Translations under genes and position numbers: made by a program
NCBI RefSeq assembly: GCF_049847105.1
Contig: NZ_JBNCNS010000002.1
Location: forward strand, 62,001-126,000
Direction: 5' to 3'
Length of the DNA: 64,000 bases
Origin: Gordonia sp049847105
GTDB taxonomy: Bacteria; Actinomycetota; Actinomycetes; Mycobacteriales; Mycobacteriaceae
The notes under the pieces: generated by a model
The model's input: the letters and a program-made list of their open reading frames with translations, nothing else
Database searches by the model: none
Told to the model about the DNA's origin: nothing
Part shown: one piece after another, positions 33,058-42,961 of the stretch
Position numbering within the stretch: position 1 is the first letter of the stretch
Layout: each line of letters begins with the position of its first letter

Positions 33058-33363
33058 ATGGCTACGCAGGCCAACCCGCGTGACATCATCCTGGCGCCGG
33101 TGATCTCGGAGAAGTCCTACGGACTGATCGAGGACAACGTGTACACGTTCATCGTGCACCCGGACTCGAACAAGACGCAGATCAAGATTGCGGTCGAGCA
33201 GATCTTCGACGTCACGGTCACCAGCGTCAACACCGCCAACCGGCAGGGCAAGCGCAAGCGCACCCGCTTCGGCTACGGCCAGCGCAAGTCCACCAAGCGC
33301 GCGATCGTGACGCTGTCCGCTGACAGCAAGCCCATCGAGATCTTTGGAGGCCCGGTCGGCTGA
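33058..33363 (+). CDS. rplW: 50S ribosomal protein L23
   Basis: This 101-residue L23 has PRDIILAPVISEKSYGLIE, HPDSNKTQIKIAVEQIF and the basic loop GKRKRTRFGYGQRKSTKRA. It lines the exit tunnel and docks trigger factor and SRP. ATG at 33058 was chosen because GAGGAGG lies seven bases upstream; a GTG at 33052 overlapping the rplD stop is possible. Confidence 0.97.
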   Translation: MATQANPRDIILAPVISEKSYGLIEDNVYTFIVHPDSNKTQIKIAVEQIFDVTVTSVNTANRQGKRKRTRFGYGQRKSTKRAIVTLSADSKPIEIFGGPVG

Positions 33364-33395
33364 CCGGGACTCGAGAGTAGAGGGACTACAGACTC

Positions 33396-34232
<837 letters not shown>

Positions 34233-34252
34233 GCACAGGAGGGAGTTAGAGA

Positions 34253-34534
34253 ATGCCACGCAGCCTCAAGAAGGGCCCGTTCGTCGACGACCACCTGCTT
34301 GCCAAGGTGGACACGCAGAACGAGAAGGGCACCAAGCAGGTCATCAAGACCTGGTCGCGCCGTTCGACCATCATCCCCGACTTCATCGGTCACACCTTCG
34401 CCGTTCACGACGGTCGCAAGCACGTCCCGGTGTTCGTCTCGGACAACATGGTCGGGCACAAGCTGGGCGAGTTCGCCCCTACCCGCACCTTCAAGGGTCA
34501 CATCAAGGATGACCGGAAAGCGAAGCGCCGGTAA
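34253..34534 (+). CDS. rpsS: 30S ribosomal protein S19
   Basis: The 93-residue S19 reads MPRSLKKGPFVDDHLLAK, then RRSTIIPDFIGHTFAVHDG and VGHKLGEFAPTRTFKGH, all conserved. It sits in the 30S head with S13. AGGAGGGAG precedes the ATG. The TAA stop overlaps the rplV ATG by one base. Confidence 0.98.
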   Translation: MPRSLKKGPFVDDHLLAKVDTQNEKGTKQVIKTWSRRSTIIPDFIGHTFAVHDGRKHVPVFVSDNMVGHKLGEFAPTRTFKGHIKDDRKAKRR

Positions 34535-34943
34535 TGACTACGCAAACCGAGAATCCCACAGCCAAGGCGACCGCGAAGTTCGTTCGTGTGACGCCGATGA
34601 AGGCGCGCCGTGTGATCGACCTGATCCGCGGCAAGAACGTCGACGAGGCCCTCGACATCCTGCGGTTCGCCCCGCAGTCGGCGTCTGAGCCGGTCTCCAA
34701 GGTGCTCGCCAGCGCCGTCGCGAATGCGGAGAACAACCTGGATCTGGATCGCCGGACCCTGGTCGTCGCCACCGCGTTCGCCGACGAGGGCCCCACGCTC
34801 AAGCGGTTCCAGCCGCGTGCACAGGGTCGTGCGTTCCGCATCCGCAAGCGCACCAGCCACATCACCGTCGTCGTGGAGAGCCTTCCCGAGAAGGCCACCG
34901 CCGGTCGAGGCCGGTCGCGTCAGCCGAAGAAGGGAGCCCAGTA

Positions 34944-34944
<1 letters not shown>
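34534..34944 (+). CDS. rplV: 50S ribosomal protein L22
   Basis: The 136-residue L22 has AKFVRVTPMKARRVIDLIRG, a globular core, and the tunnel hairpin LKRFQPRAQGRAFRIRKRTSH, the site of macrolide-resistance changes in other bacteria, here of normal length. A 20-residue basic C-terminal tail is an actinobacterial extension. The TAG stop overlaps the rpsC GTG. Confidence 0.98.
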
Positions 34945-35762
<818 letters not shown>

Positions 35763-35764
35763 TC

Positions 35765-36181
35765 ATGTTGATCCCTCGTCGGGTCAAGCACCGCAAGCAG
35801 CACCATCCCAGCCTCAAGGGCCAGGCCAAGGGCGGCACCAAGGTGACGTTCGGTGACTACGGCATCCAGGCTCTGGAAGGCGCGTACATCACCAACCGTC
35901 AGATCGAATCGGCACGTATTGCCATCAACCGGCACATCAAGCGTGGCGGCAAGGTGTGGATCAACATCTTCCCGGACCGCCCGCTGACCAAGAAGCCCGC
36001 CGAGACCCGCATGGGTTCCGGTAAGGGTTCGCCCGAGTGGTGGGTCGCCCCGGTCAAGCCGGGTCGGGTGCTGTTCGAGATGAGCTACCCCAATGAGGAG
36101 ACCGCTCGCGAGGCCCTGCGTCGCGCGCAGCACAAGCTCCCCATCAAGACCAGGATCGTGACCAGAGAGGAGCAGTTCTGA
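35765..36181 (+). CDS. rplP: 50S ribosomal protein L16
   Basis: The 138-residue L16 has MLIPRRVKHRKQHHPSLKG, ITNRQIESARIAINRHIKRGGK, the KPAETRMGSGKGSPEWWVA loop and VKPGRVLFEMS. It organises the A site of the 50S subunit. The Arg in the loop, hydroxylated in some bacteria, is present. The TGA stop overlaps the rpmC ATG. Confidence 0.98.
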   Translation: MLIPRRVKHRKQHHPSLKGQAKGGTKVTFGDYGIQALEGAYITNRQIESARIAINRHIKRGGKVWINIFPDRPLTKKPAETRMGSGKGSPEWWVAPVKPGRVLFEMSYPNEETAREALRRAQHKLPIKTRIVTREEQF

Positions 36182-36414
36182 TGGCACTCGGAGTTGCTGC
36201 GAACGAGCTGCGTGAGCTCAGTGATACCGATCTGGTCGATCGCCTCAAAGAGTCGAAGGAAGAGCTGTTCAACCTTCGGTTCCAGATGGCCACCGGCCAG
36301 CTCGACAACAATCGCCGCCTGCGGACCGTGCGTCGCGAGATCGCGCGTGTCTACACCGTGATGCGCGAGCGTGAGCTGGGCCTGGCGTCGGGACCGGATG
36401 GTGATGACGCATGA
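36181..36414 (+). CDS. rpmC: 50S ribosomal protein L29
   Basis: The 77-residue helical hairpin protein has ELRELSDTDLVDRLKESKEELFNLRFQMATGQL and LRTVRREIARVYTVMRERE. It lies at the tunnel exit next to L23. Its stop overlaps the rpsQ ATG as ATGA. Confidence 0.97.
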   Translation: MALGVAANELRELSDTDLVDRLKESKEELFNLRFQMATGQLDNNRRLRTVRREIARVYTVMRERELGLASGPDGDDA

Positions 36415-36710
36415 GTGAGGACCAGAAAGTGACCCAAGAAGGATCGTCACAGGCCGAAGTACGTAACAACCGCAAAGAGCGGATCGGTTACGTGGTCAGC
36501 GACAAGATGCAGAAGACCATCGTGGTCGAGCTGGAAGATCGTAAGAGCCACCCGCTCTACGGCAAGATCATCCGGACCACGAGCCGGGTCAAGGCACACG
36601 ACGAGGACGAGACCGCCGGTGTCGGCGACCGCGTGCGGCTCATGGAGACCCGCCCGCTGTCGGCTACCAAGCGGTGGCGCTTCGTCGAGGTGCTGGAGAA
36701 GGCCAAGTAG
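36411..36710 (+). CDS. rpsQ: 30S ribosomal protein S17
   Basis: The 99-residue S17 has RKERIGYVVSDKMQKTIVVELE, HPLYGKIIRTTSRVKAHDE and GDRVRLMETRPLSATKRWR. About 20 N-terminal residues precede the usual start, as in relatives. It is the last gene of the operon; a strong terminator follows 30 bases downstream, so the spc operon genes are not co-transcribed here. Confidence 0.97.
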   Translation: MSEDQKVTQEGSSQAEVRNNRKERIGYVVSDKMQKTIVVELEDRKSHPLYGKIIRTTSRVKAHDEDETAGVGDRVRLMETRPLSATKRWRFVEVLEKAK

Positions 36711-36740
36711 TAGCGGCCTTTCCGCAACAGACACATCGAG

Positions 36741-36775
36741 ACGGCCCGTTCCCTTCAAGGGAGCGGGCCGTTTCG
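36741..36775 (+). terminator. Rho-independent terminator of the S10 operon
   Basis: Arms 36741-36753 (ACGGCCCGTTCCC) and 36759-36771 pair with one G-T wobble around a five-base loop, followed by a short T-run. The GC-rich stem and the position 30 bases after rpsQ fit an intrinsic terminator; the T-tract is short, as is common in this GC range. Confidence 0.85.
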
Positions 36776-36881
36776 CGTGCCCGCTCGCCATCGTCGGCCC
36801 ACAATCGGAGTGTGTACGCGGTATGGCATTGTCACCAGTCTGCGAGTCGATTCCCAGGAATGGACAGATGGTGATGATGCG

Positions 36882-38153
36882 ATGAGCGGAGGTACTGCGG
36901 CCGGCGTGACCGGCCCTGTCCGGGCGTCGCCGGACGATGTGCGAGCGCGGCAGTGGCGCGACCGCGTCGTCGGGCCGTCGGACGCCACAGATCGTGCCCG
37001 CGTCCAACGGATCGGGACCCGGTTCATCGGCTGCGGACTGATCACCTTCACAGTCGGGTTGTCGCCGGTCATCGCGGCCCGCTCGGAACTCACCGATCCC
37101 TGGTGGCCTCCGCTGAGCGCCGCGTTGGTGGTCGGGCCCGCCCTGCTCGTCATCGGTGCGACCTATCGGCAGACCTTGCGACATCAGACCGTGCTGGCAG
37201 CCCTGTCGAGTCTCGGATTCCTGCTGGCGATCGGACTCTGGTTCGTCGCATGGAACGGAGACGTCACACCGGGGCAATCCTGGTGGAGTGTCTGGCTGGT
37301 CCAGTTCCCCGGGGTCCCCGGTCTGGTGTTCGGGATGGCGGGTCGGTACCTGCCGGCCATCGGACACATCGTGGCGGCGACCTTCCTGGCCCAGACGGCC
37401 AACCAGATCGGTATCGCAGGACATCTGCGTCCCGAGCTCTATCTCGGATCATTGGTCACCATCGCTCTCACGTGTGTGTTCCTCGCGGTCGCCGTCGTGA
37501 CCGTGCGGACCGCCGGGCTGCTCGACGAGACACGGTCGGCCGCGATGGACGCCGCCGCGACGTCGGCGGCGTCGGCGGCCAAGGAGTCCGAGCGAGCACG
37601 CTTCGCGGCGTTGATCCACGACAAGGTCATCGCCATCCTGCTGGCGATCGAGGTCGGGCGGCCGCGCCGGGGGCTCGGGGCAGAGGCGGTGACGGCCCTC
37701 GACGAACTCGACCGGCGCGACGACGAGCCGCCCGAGGCGTCAATGGGTGTCGACGAGTTCGTACAGCGGGTGCGAAACGCGATCGCGGCGACCGCCGACG
37801 ACGTCGAACGTGAGTTGTCGATCAACCGGTCCGCCTCGGGACGGTATCCGGGCGAGGTCGTGTCCGGGATGATCGAGGCGATGTGTGAGGCCATCCGCAA
37901 CGCCAGCAGACATGCCGGCGCGGGCGCATCCTGTCTCGTCGTCGGCGATTTCCGGGCAGACCAGGTCACCGTGGCCATCGTCGACGATGGCGAGGGTTTC
38001 GATCCGGACCGGGTGCGTCCCGAGCGACTGGGCGTCGCGGTCGGGATCCGTGGTCGGATGACCGGGCTGGCCGGGGGCGACGTCGAGGTCCGCAGCGAGC
38101 CGGGCCGGGGCACCGTCGTGGTGCTGAGGTGGGTCCGTGATGTCGGAACGTGA
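36882..38153 (+). CDS. Membrane sensor kinase-like protein A1 (HisKA_3/HATPase type)
   Basis: The 423-residue protein has about six hydrophobic segments (residues 50-225), then ERARFAALIHDKVIA with a putative phospho-acceptor His246 in an HD motif like that of the DesK/NarX HisKA_3 class. A HATPase domain follows: N-box EAIRNASRHA (Asn340), G1 VDDGEGFDPD and G2 IRGRMTGLAGG. No response regulator is adjacent. It is the first gene of a duplicated kinase/partner unit; its partner starts 14 bases before this gene ends. The start at 36882 (MSGGTAAG) is the most likely, without a strong ribosome site. Confidence 0.75.
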   Translation: MSGGTAAGVTGPVRASPDDVRARQWRDRVVGPSDATDRARVQRIGTRFIGCGLITFTVGLSPVIAARSELTDPWWPPLSAALVVGPALLVIGATYRQTLRHQTVLAALSSLGFLLAIGLWFVAWNGDVTPGQSWWSVWLVQFPGVPGLVFGMAGRYLPAIGHIVAATFLAQTANQIGIAGHLRPELYLGSLVTIALTCVFLAVAVVTVRTAGLLDETRSAAMDAAATSAASAAKESERARFAALIHDKVIAILLAIEVGRPRRGLGAEAVTALDELDRRDDEPPEASMGVDEFVQRVRNAIAATADDVERELSINRSASGRYPGEVVSGMIEAMCEAIRNASRHAGAGASCLVVGDFRADQVTVAIVDDGEGFDPDRVRPERLGVAVGIRGRMTGLAGGDVEVRSEPGRGTVVVLRWVRDVGT

Positions 38154-39225
38154 CGCGGTGGAGGTGCGGCCGGATGAGACGGTCGACCTGTTCGGACTGC
38201 GATCCCTGCCGGTGGTCGGTGCGCTGGTCGCCTTCGGCGCGGTCTACATCGTGGTCACGATCGGTTCCGGACTCGACATCCGCGGGTCGGCGAACTGGCT
38301 GGGCCTTGCCCTGGCGTTCGCACTGCTGGCCGCCGATCTGGTGGGCCTGATCCGGGTCGTCGGCGACCCGTTCCCGTTTCGCTGGGGCGTGGCGGTGGTG
38401 GCGGTCATGATCGCCGGGACCGCGACAGCCTGGTGGTCGGTCCCGCCGGACACCTTCGAGACCTTGCAGTGCCTTCCCGCGGCGGTCTCCGGGATCGTGG
38501 TTCTCGCACTGCTCGCCGTCCGGGGCCGGCTCGGTCTGGCGTGGATCGGCGCTTTCACGATGAGTCTGTCCGCAACGCTGTGGGGCGGCTTCCGGGGGCC
38601 CGGGTTCGTGACCGGACTCGGCTACACCTCGTGGGTGTACCCGGTGATGATCTTCGCGTCACTGTTCGTGGTGATGCTGCGGCCGATGGCCGAGAGCATC
38701 CGCACCCTGCGAGATCGGGAGCTGGGGTACGCGGCGTCGGACGCGGCGGCCCTGGCCGTAGCCGCCGAACGGGACCGGCAGCTCGGCCGACTGGACCGGC
38801 AGGCCCGGTCGCTGCTCGAACAGGTCGCCGACCGCCACGAGTTCAGCCCGATCGAAGTGCAGCGCGCCCGGCTCGTGGAAGCCCAGCTGCGCGACGGTAT
38901 CCGAGCGCCCGCCTGGGATTCGATCCAGGTTCGGGCAGCCGTGTGGCGGGCGCGGGAACGGGGAGTGTCGGTCGTGCTGTTCGACGACGGCGGCCTGATC
39001 GGCGACGACTCGGTGCAGCAGCGGCTCGACGATGCGCTCATCGACGAACTCGACCGTCTCGACGACGGCCGGGTCACCGCGCGTGTCCTGCCGCCCGGAC
39101 GTCCGACCCGCGCCACGATCGTCGTCAACGTCGAGGACGCCACGCGGCGATACGACGTCACCGAGGACGGCGAGATCTCCGGAGGTGTGTGGTCGCACAT
39201 CGGGGACGGTGCCGCCTTCGGGTAG
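38140..39225 (+). CDS. Partner membrane protein A2 with conserved domain, paralogous to 40568-41662
   Basis: The 361-residue protein has six or so hydrophobic helices (30-190), a charged coiled region, and a soluble domain with VEAQLRDGIRAPAWDS, WRARERGVSVVLFDDGG and GRVTARVLPPGRPTRATIVVN. These motifs recur almost unchanged in the second partner. N-, G1- and G2-boxes of a HATPase are absent. The gene overlaps the end of kinase A1. I do not recognise an established family; a pseudokinase or ligand-sensing partner is inference. Confidence 0.7.
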   Translation: MSERDAVEVRPDETVDLFGLRSLPVVGALVAFGAVYIVVTIGSGLDIRGSANWLGLALAFALLAADLVGLIRVVGDPFPFRWGVAVVAVMIAGTATAWWSVPPDTFETLQCLPAAVSGIVVLALLAVRGRLGLAWIGAFTMSLSATLWGGFRGPGFVTGLGYTSWVYPVMIFASLFVVMLRPMAESIRTLRDRELGYAASDAAALAVAAERDRQLGRLDRQARSLLEQVADRHEFSPIEVQRARLVEAQLRDGIRAPAWDSIQVRAAVWRARERGVSVVLFDDGGLIGDDSVQQRLDDALIDELDRLDDGRVTARVLPPGRPTRATIVVNVEDATRRYDVTEDGEISGGVWSHIGDGAAFG

Positions 39226-39341
39226 GGAGTCGGTGCAGTTTCCGCCGAGCGCGGGCACCGTGAGCCACGCCCGGTTCATGACGATCAGATGACCGTCCGA
39301 ACGGAGGCTGGCAGATCCGCCACAGAGTCTGGTGGACTTCG

Positions 39342-40571
39342 ATGGTGATCGATCACACACAGGCCGGGCGAGCGGTCGTCGGCCGCCTGCGGGGGCTGCG
39401 CGCGCCCGCGGTCAGCGACGACTCCGATCTACTCCGGATGCAGCGGAGCGGTGGGCGTTTCATCGGTCTCGGCCTCCTCACGTTCACAGTGGTGATGATC
39501 CCGGTGGCCATCCGGTGCGCCGATCTCACCGCGGTCTGGTGGACGCCGGTCAGCTTGGCGCTGATCGTCGTGCCCGCGATCCTGCTCGTGTTGGCGTCCT
39601 TCCGCCCGGTGCCGCGGGGCCATGAGGCCCTGATGGTCCTGTCTGCGCTGGGCTACCTGCTCGCGACGCTCCTCTGGTTCGTCGCATGGAATGGCGCCAC
39701 CAACGATCCGGCGCGCTGGGCGGTGTGGATGGTGCAGTTTCCGTCGGTGCCGAGCATCGGTCTGGTGTTGGTGGCGCGTGCCCGCTGGGCCATTGCGCAT
39801 CTCGTCACGGCCACGCTGGCCGTACATGCGGCCAACCAGGTGGGTCGCTTCGGTGAGATCCGTCCGGTCGCGTTGCTCAGTGCGCCCCTGACGATGGCGC
39901 TCAGCGGGGTTTTTTTGGCCGTGGCGATCGCGACGATGGCCAATGTGCGACTACTCGACGCCCGCCGGGCCGAGATTCTGGCCTCGGCGGCCACCGGTGC
40001 CGCGGAGATGGCACAGGAAGCCGAACGCGCACGATTTGCGGCGGTGATCCACGACAAGGTGATCGCGTCGTTGCTCGCCGTGACACCGGGGCGGCTAGAC
40101 CCACGTCTCGCGAACCAGGCCGCATCGACCCTCGAAGAGCTCGACCGCAGCGACGACCACGACCTCGGTGTCGTCTCGGCGACCCAGTTCGCCGAACGGA
40201 TCCGGGCATCTGCGGCATCCGTGAGCGACGGTGTCCGCAGCGAATTGTTCGTGCACGATCGCTTTGTGTCGTATCCCGCCGACGTCGTCTCGGCGCTGAT
40301 CGAGTCGACGGGAGAAGCGGTGCGCAACTGGCACCGGCACGCGGGAGGGAGCGCCCGTTGTGTGGTCGGTGGCGATTTCGGCGACGCCGCCGTGCGGGTC
40401 ACGATCACCGACGACGGCGTGGGGTTCGTCCCCGAATCGGTGGGGCCGGAACGGTACGGGATCGCCACCGGAATCTGGGGACGGATGGCCTCGCTGCCGG
40501 GCGGCGCAGCCCAGATCGTGAGCGCGCCCGGGCGGGGGACGACCGTCGTCGTCGAGTGGCGGCGGTCGTGA
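39342..40571 (+). CDS. Membrane sensor kinase-like protein B1, paralog of A1
   Basis: The 409-residue protein repeats the A1 layout: RFIGLGLLTFTV, the shared LWFVAWNG segment, ERARFAAVIHDKVIASLLAV with His237, the N-box GEAVRNWHRHAGG, G1 DDGVGFVPE and G2 IWGRMASLPGGA. Conservation with A1 through both membrane and soluble parts shows duplication of the whole gene. Its stop overlaps the GTG start of partner B2 (GTGA). The 116-base gap after A2 may hold a separate promoter. Confidence 0.75.
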   Translation: MVIDHTQAGRAVVGRLRGLRAPAVSDDSDLLRMQRSGGRFIGLGLLTFTVVMIPVAIRCADLTAVWWTPVSLALIVVPAILLVLASFRPVPRGHEALMVLSALGYLLATLLWFVAWNGATNDPARWAVWMVQFPSVPSIGLVLVARARWAIAHLVTATLAVHAANQVGRFGEIRPVALLSAPLTMALSGVFLAVAIATMANVRLLDARRAEILASAATGAAEMAQEAERARFAAVIHDKVIASLLAVTPGRLDPRLANQAASTLEELDRSDDHDLGVVSATQFAERIRASAASVSDGVRSELFVHDRFVSYPADVVSALIESTGEAVRNWHRHAGGSARCVVGGDFGDAAVRVTITDDGVGFVPESVGPERYGIATGIWGRMASLPGGAAQIVSAPGRGTTVVVEWRRS

Positions 40572-41662
40572 CGCCGAATCCGCGTTCCGAGGACCGGGAG
40601 CTCGACGACGCAACCGTCGACATCTACGGGCTCGGCTCGTCGACGGTCACGCGGGGACTCGGGCTGTTCGCGGCGGTCTATACCGTCGTGACGATCGCTG
40701 CCGGATGGCACATCACGTCCGTGCACAACTGGGCCGGGCTGATCGCCGGTCTGGTGCTCTTCGCGATCGCCACCTTGATCGTTCAGCGAGCGCGTGGTCC
40801 GCGGTTCCCGCTCTCCGCTGCCGTCCCGGCGGCCCTGATGGCGGTCTGCGGACTCGCCATCTCGCTGTGGAGCCTGCCCGGCGAGACATATCTTCAGCTC
40901 CAGACGGCACCGCCGGTCTCCGCGGCAACCATCGTGTTCACCCTGCTCGCGGTGCGTGGTCGGCCGGCGTTCGCCTGGGTGGGTGCCGTGTGCTGCACCG
41001 GGATCGCCGGACTGTGGGGTATGGCAATCGGATTCGGATTCGCCTCCGGTGCGGGAAACACGGCTTTCTGCTACCCGGTCCTGGTGCTGGCGATGCTGTT
41101 CATGTTGATGGCGCGGCCGCTCGCGGAACGTATCCGCGTTCTCCGCGAGCGTGCGGTCGCGCAGGCCGCGACCGAGGCCGCGACGGCGGCGGCCGCGGCC
41201 GAGCGCGGCCGCCAACTCTCTCGACTGGGGCGTCGCGCGCGACCGATCCTGGGCGAGATCGTCGACGGGCACGAGTTCACCATCGATGAGGTGGCCGATG
41301 TACGACTCACCGAGGCGCAACTGCGCGACGGGATCCGAGCTCCCGCGTGGGAGTCCGACCCGGTTCGTGACGCGGTGTGGCAGGCCCGCAGGCGAGGTGT
41401 CACAGTGCTGCTCCTCGACGACGGTGCGTTGAGCATGGTGCCCGAACGCGTCCTCCTGCGCCGGTTGCGGGATGTGCTGGTCGACGAGCTGCGGCCCCTC
41501 GACAGCGGTCAGGTCACCGCGCGGGTCCTGCCGCCGGGTCGCTCGCTGGTCGCGTCGATCGTCGTCAACACCGGACCGACCATCAAACGCATCGAATACG
41601 GTGTCGGCGGCGAGACGTCGGAACACAGCGCGACCGTCCCGGTGTCGACGTCCGACGAGTGA
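40568..41662 (+). CDS. Partner membrane protein B2, paralog of A2
   Basis: The 364-residue protein starts at GTG 40568, coupled to B1. About six hydrophobic helices are followed by an Ala/Glu-rich coiled stretch and the domain LTEAQLRDGIRAPAWES, WQARRRGVTVLLLDDG and GQVTARVLPPGRSLVASIVVN, matching A2. As in A2, ATP-binding boxes are missing. The strict pairing, coupling and co-duplication with a kinase suggest a complex between the two proteins. Confidence 0.7.
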   Translation: MTPNPRSEDRELDDATVDIYGLGSSTVTRGLGLFAAVYTVVTIAAGWHITSVHNWAGLIAGLVLFAIATLIVQRARGPRFPLSAAVPAALMAVCGLAISLWSLPGETYLQLQTAPPVSAATIVFTLLAVRGRPAFAWVGAVCCTGIAGLWGMAIGFGFASGAGNTAFCYPVLVLAMLFMLMARPLAERIRVLRERAVAQAATEAATAAAAAERGRQLSRLGRRARPILGEIVDGHEFTIDEVADVRLTEAQLRDGIRAPAWESDPVRDAVWQARRRGVTVLLLDDGALSMVPERVLLRRLRDVLVDELRPLDSGQVTARVLPPGRSLVASIVVNTGPTIKRIEYGVGGETSEHSATVPVSTSDE

Positions 41663-41693
41663 CCGGTTGCCTCCCCGTCTCGGCCGGGTTCGG

Positions 41694-42062
41694 TCAGTTG
41701 AGCGCGGTCTCCAGCCAGGAGAGCACCTCGGGGGTCACCGGGCGCGCCGCATCCGCGTAGTCGGGGTTCTTGCGTAGGAAGGCCGCGACCATCGGACAGA
41801 CACCGACGATGACGCGCCCCTCTTCGCGGGTCGCGTCGAGCGCTTCGCGGATCAGGATGGTGCCCAGACCACGGCCACCGAACTCCTCGGCCACCTCCGT
41901 GTGGAAGAAGACGCGTTGTCCGGTGCCGTCGACGTCACGGTCACGGTAAGCGGTGAACCCGGCCACCCGGGGTTCACCGGCGTCCGCCACCGTGATCTCG
42001 TAGCGGCGTTCGGCCGGGTGGTGGGCAACGGAGGTGTGGACTCCGGTCTTGTCGGTGGCCAT
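41694..42062 (-). CDS. GNAT-family N-acetyltransferase (YjdJ-like, small)
   Basis: The 122-residue protein has the acetyl-CoA binding pattern in VAEEFGGRGLGTILIREALDATREEG (motif A, R/Q-x-x-G-x-G/A type), preceded by FFHTEV and followed by VGVCPMVAAFLRKNPDYAD. This matches the small GNATs of the YjdJ/YidJ kind. The substrate is unknown. It is followed, in its own direction, by nothing close; it converges with partner gene B2. Confidence 0.82.
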   Translation of the reverse strand: MATDKTGVHTSVAHHPAERRYEITVADAGEPRVAGFTAYRDRDVDGTGQRVFFHTEVAEEFGGRGLGTILIREALDATREEGRVIVGVCPMVAAFLRKNPDYADAARPVTPEVLSWLETALN

Positions 42063-42109
42063 GGTGCGAGCTTACGGTCCTCGACGATCCCGGCGCTGTC
42101 CCGAGGCCG

Positions 42110-42961
42110 TCAGTGATCGGTGGCGGCGCGCTGATAACCACGCAGTGCCGGGTAGACGAAGACGCCCAGCAGGACGACCGACCAGACGATCACCTTGATG
42201 AGGTTCTCGGTGATCGGTCCGCCGACGGCGAGTGACCGCATCACTTCGATCGCCGGTGTCATCGGCTGGTTCGCGACGATCGGCTGCAGCCATCCCGGAT
42301 AGGCCTCGAGCGGGCTGAACCCCGAGTTGAAGAACATCAGGACACTCGAGAACAAGGAGATCATCGGCACGATCGGGGCCGCCGGTTTCGCGTTGACGGC
42401 GAGCGCGAGGACCATCGTCGAGAACGCCATGCCGTAGAGCAGCGCGACCCCGATGATGCCGAGGACGGCCCACGCACCCTGGGTGAAACGGAAACCGATG
42501 AACAGCCCCGCCACCAACAAGACCACGGTCGAGGCCAGGATGCGCACGAGCTCGGCGATGATGCGTGCGCTGAGATCGGCGGCACGGTTGATCGGCAGCA
42601 CGTACAGACGGCCGAGGAGACCGGTGCCGCGTTCGGTGTTGAGCCGGACCGCCGCCGCCATCGAGCCGAACATGGCTCCCACCAGGATCACCAGTGGCAC
42701 GGTTCCGTACGCGCTGTTCTGACCGGTCGCATTGCCCACGGCATCGCCCAGGACGACCTTGAACATGACCATCGACAGCGCCGGGAACAGCAGGCTCTGG
42801 CCGAGCGTCGAGTAGTCCCGCACCCATACCGACAGCTGTCGTCCGGTGAGGATTCGGGTCTGCGTCGTCCAGGCATCGGTCGAGTGTTCCGGTGGGACCT
42901 CGCCGGTCGGCATCGTCGCGGCCGCCGCCGCGGTGGAACTCATCTGCGGTGGTGTCGTCAT
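42110..42961 (-). CDS. ABC-2 type permease, DrrB/DrrC-like, second
   Basis: The 283-residue protein has an N-terminal cytosolic part, then six membrane segments with the ABC-2 motif GTGLLGRLYVLPINRAADLSARI and FFNSGFSPLEAYPGWLQPIVANQPMTPAIEVMR. It forms the export channel with the preceding permease and the ATPase. ATG at 42961 overlaps the stop of the upstream permease. The exporter lies divergent to two NRPS genes, suggesting export of their product (inference). Confidence 0.85.
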   Translation of the reverse strand: MTTPPQMSSTAAAAATMPTGEVPPEHSTDAWTTQTRILTGRQLSVWVRDYSTLGQSLLFPALSMVMFKVVLGDAVGNATGQNSAYGTVPLVILVGAMFGSMAAAVRLNTERGTGLLGRLYVLPINRAADLSARIIAELVRILASTVVLLVAGLFIGFRFTQGAWAVLGIIGVALLYGMAFSTMVLALAVNAKPAAPIVPMISLFSSVLMFFNSGFSPLEAYPGWLQPIVANQPMTPAIEVMRSLAVGGPITENLIKVIVWSVVLLGVFVYPALRGYQRAATDH

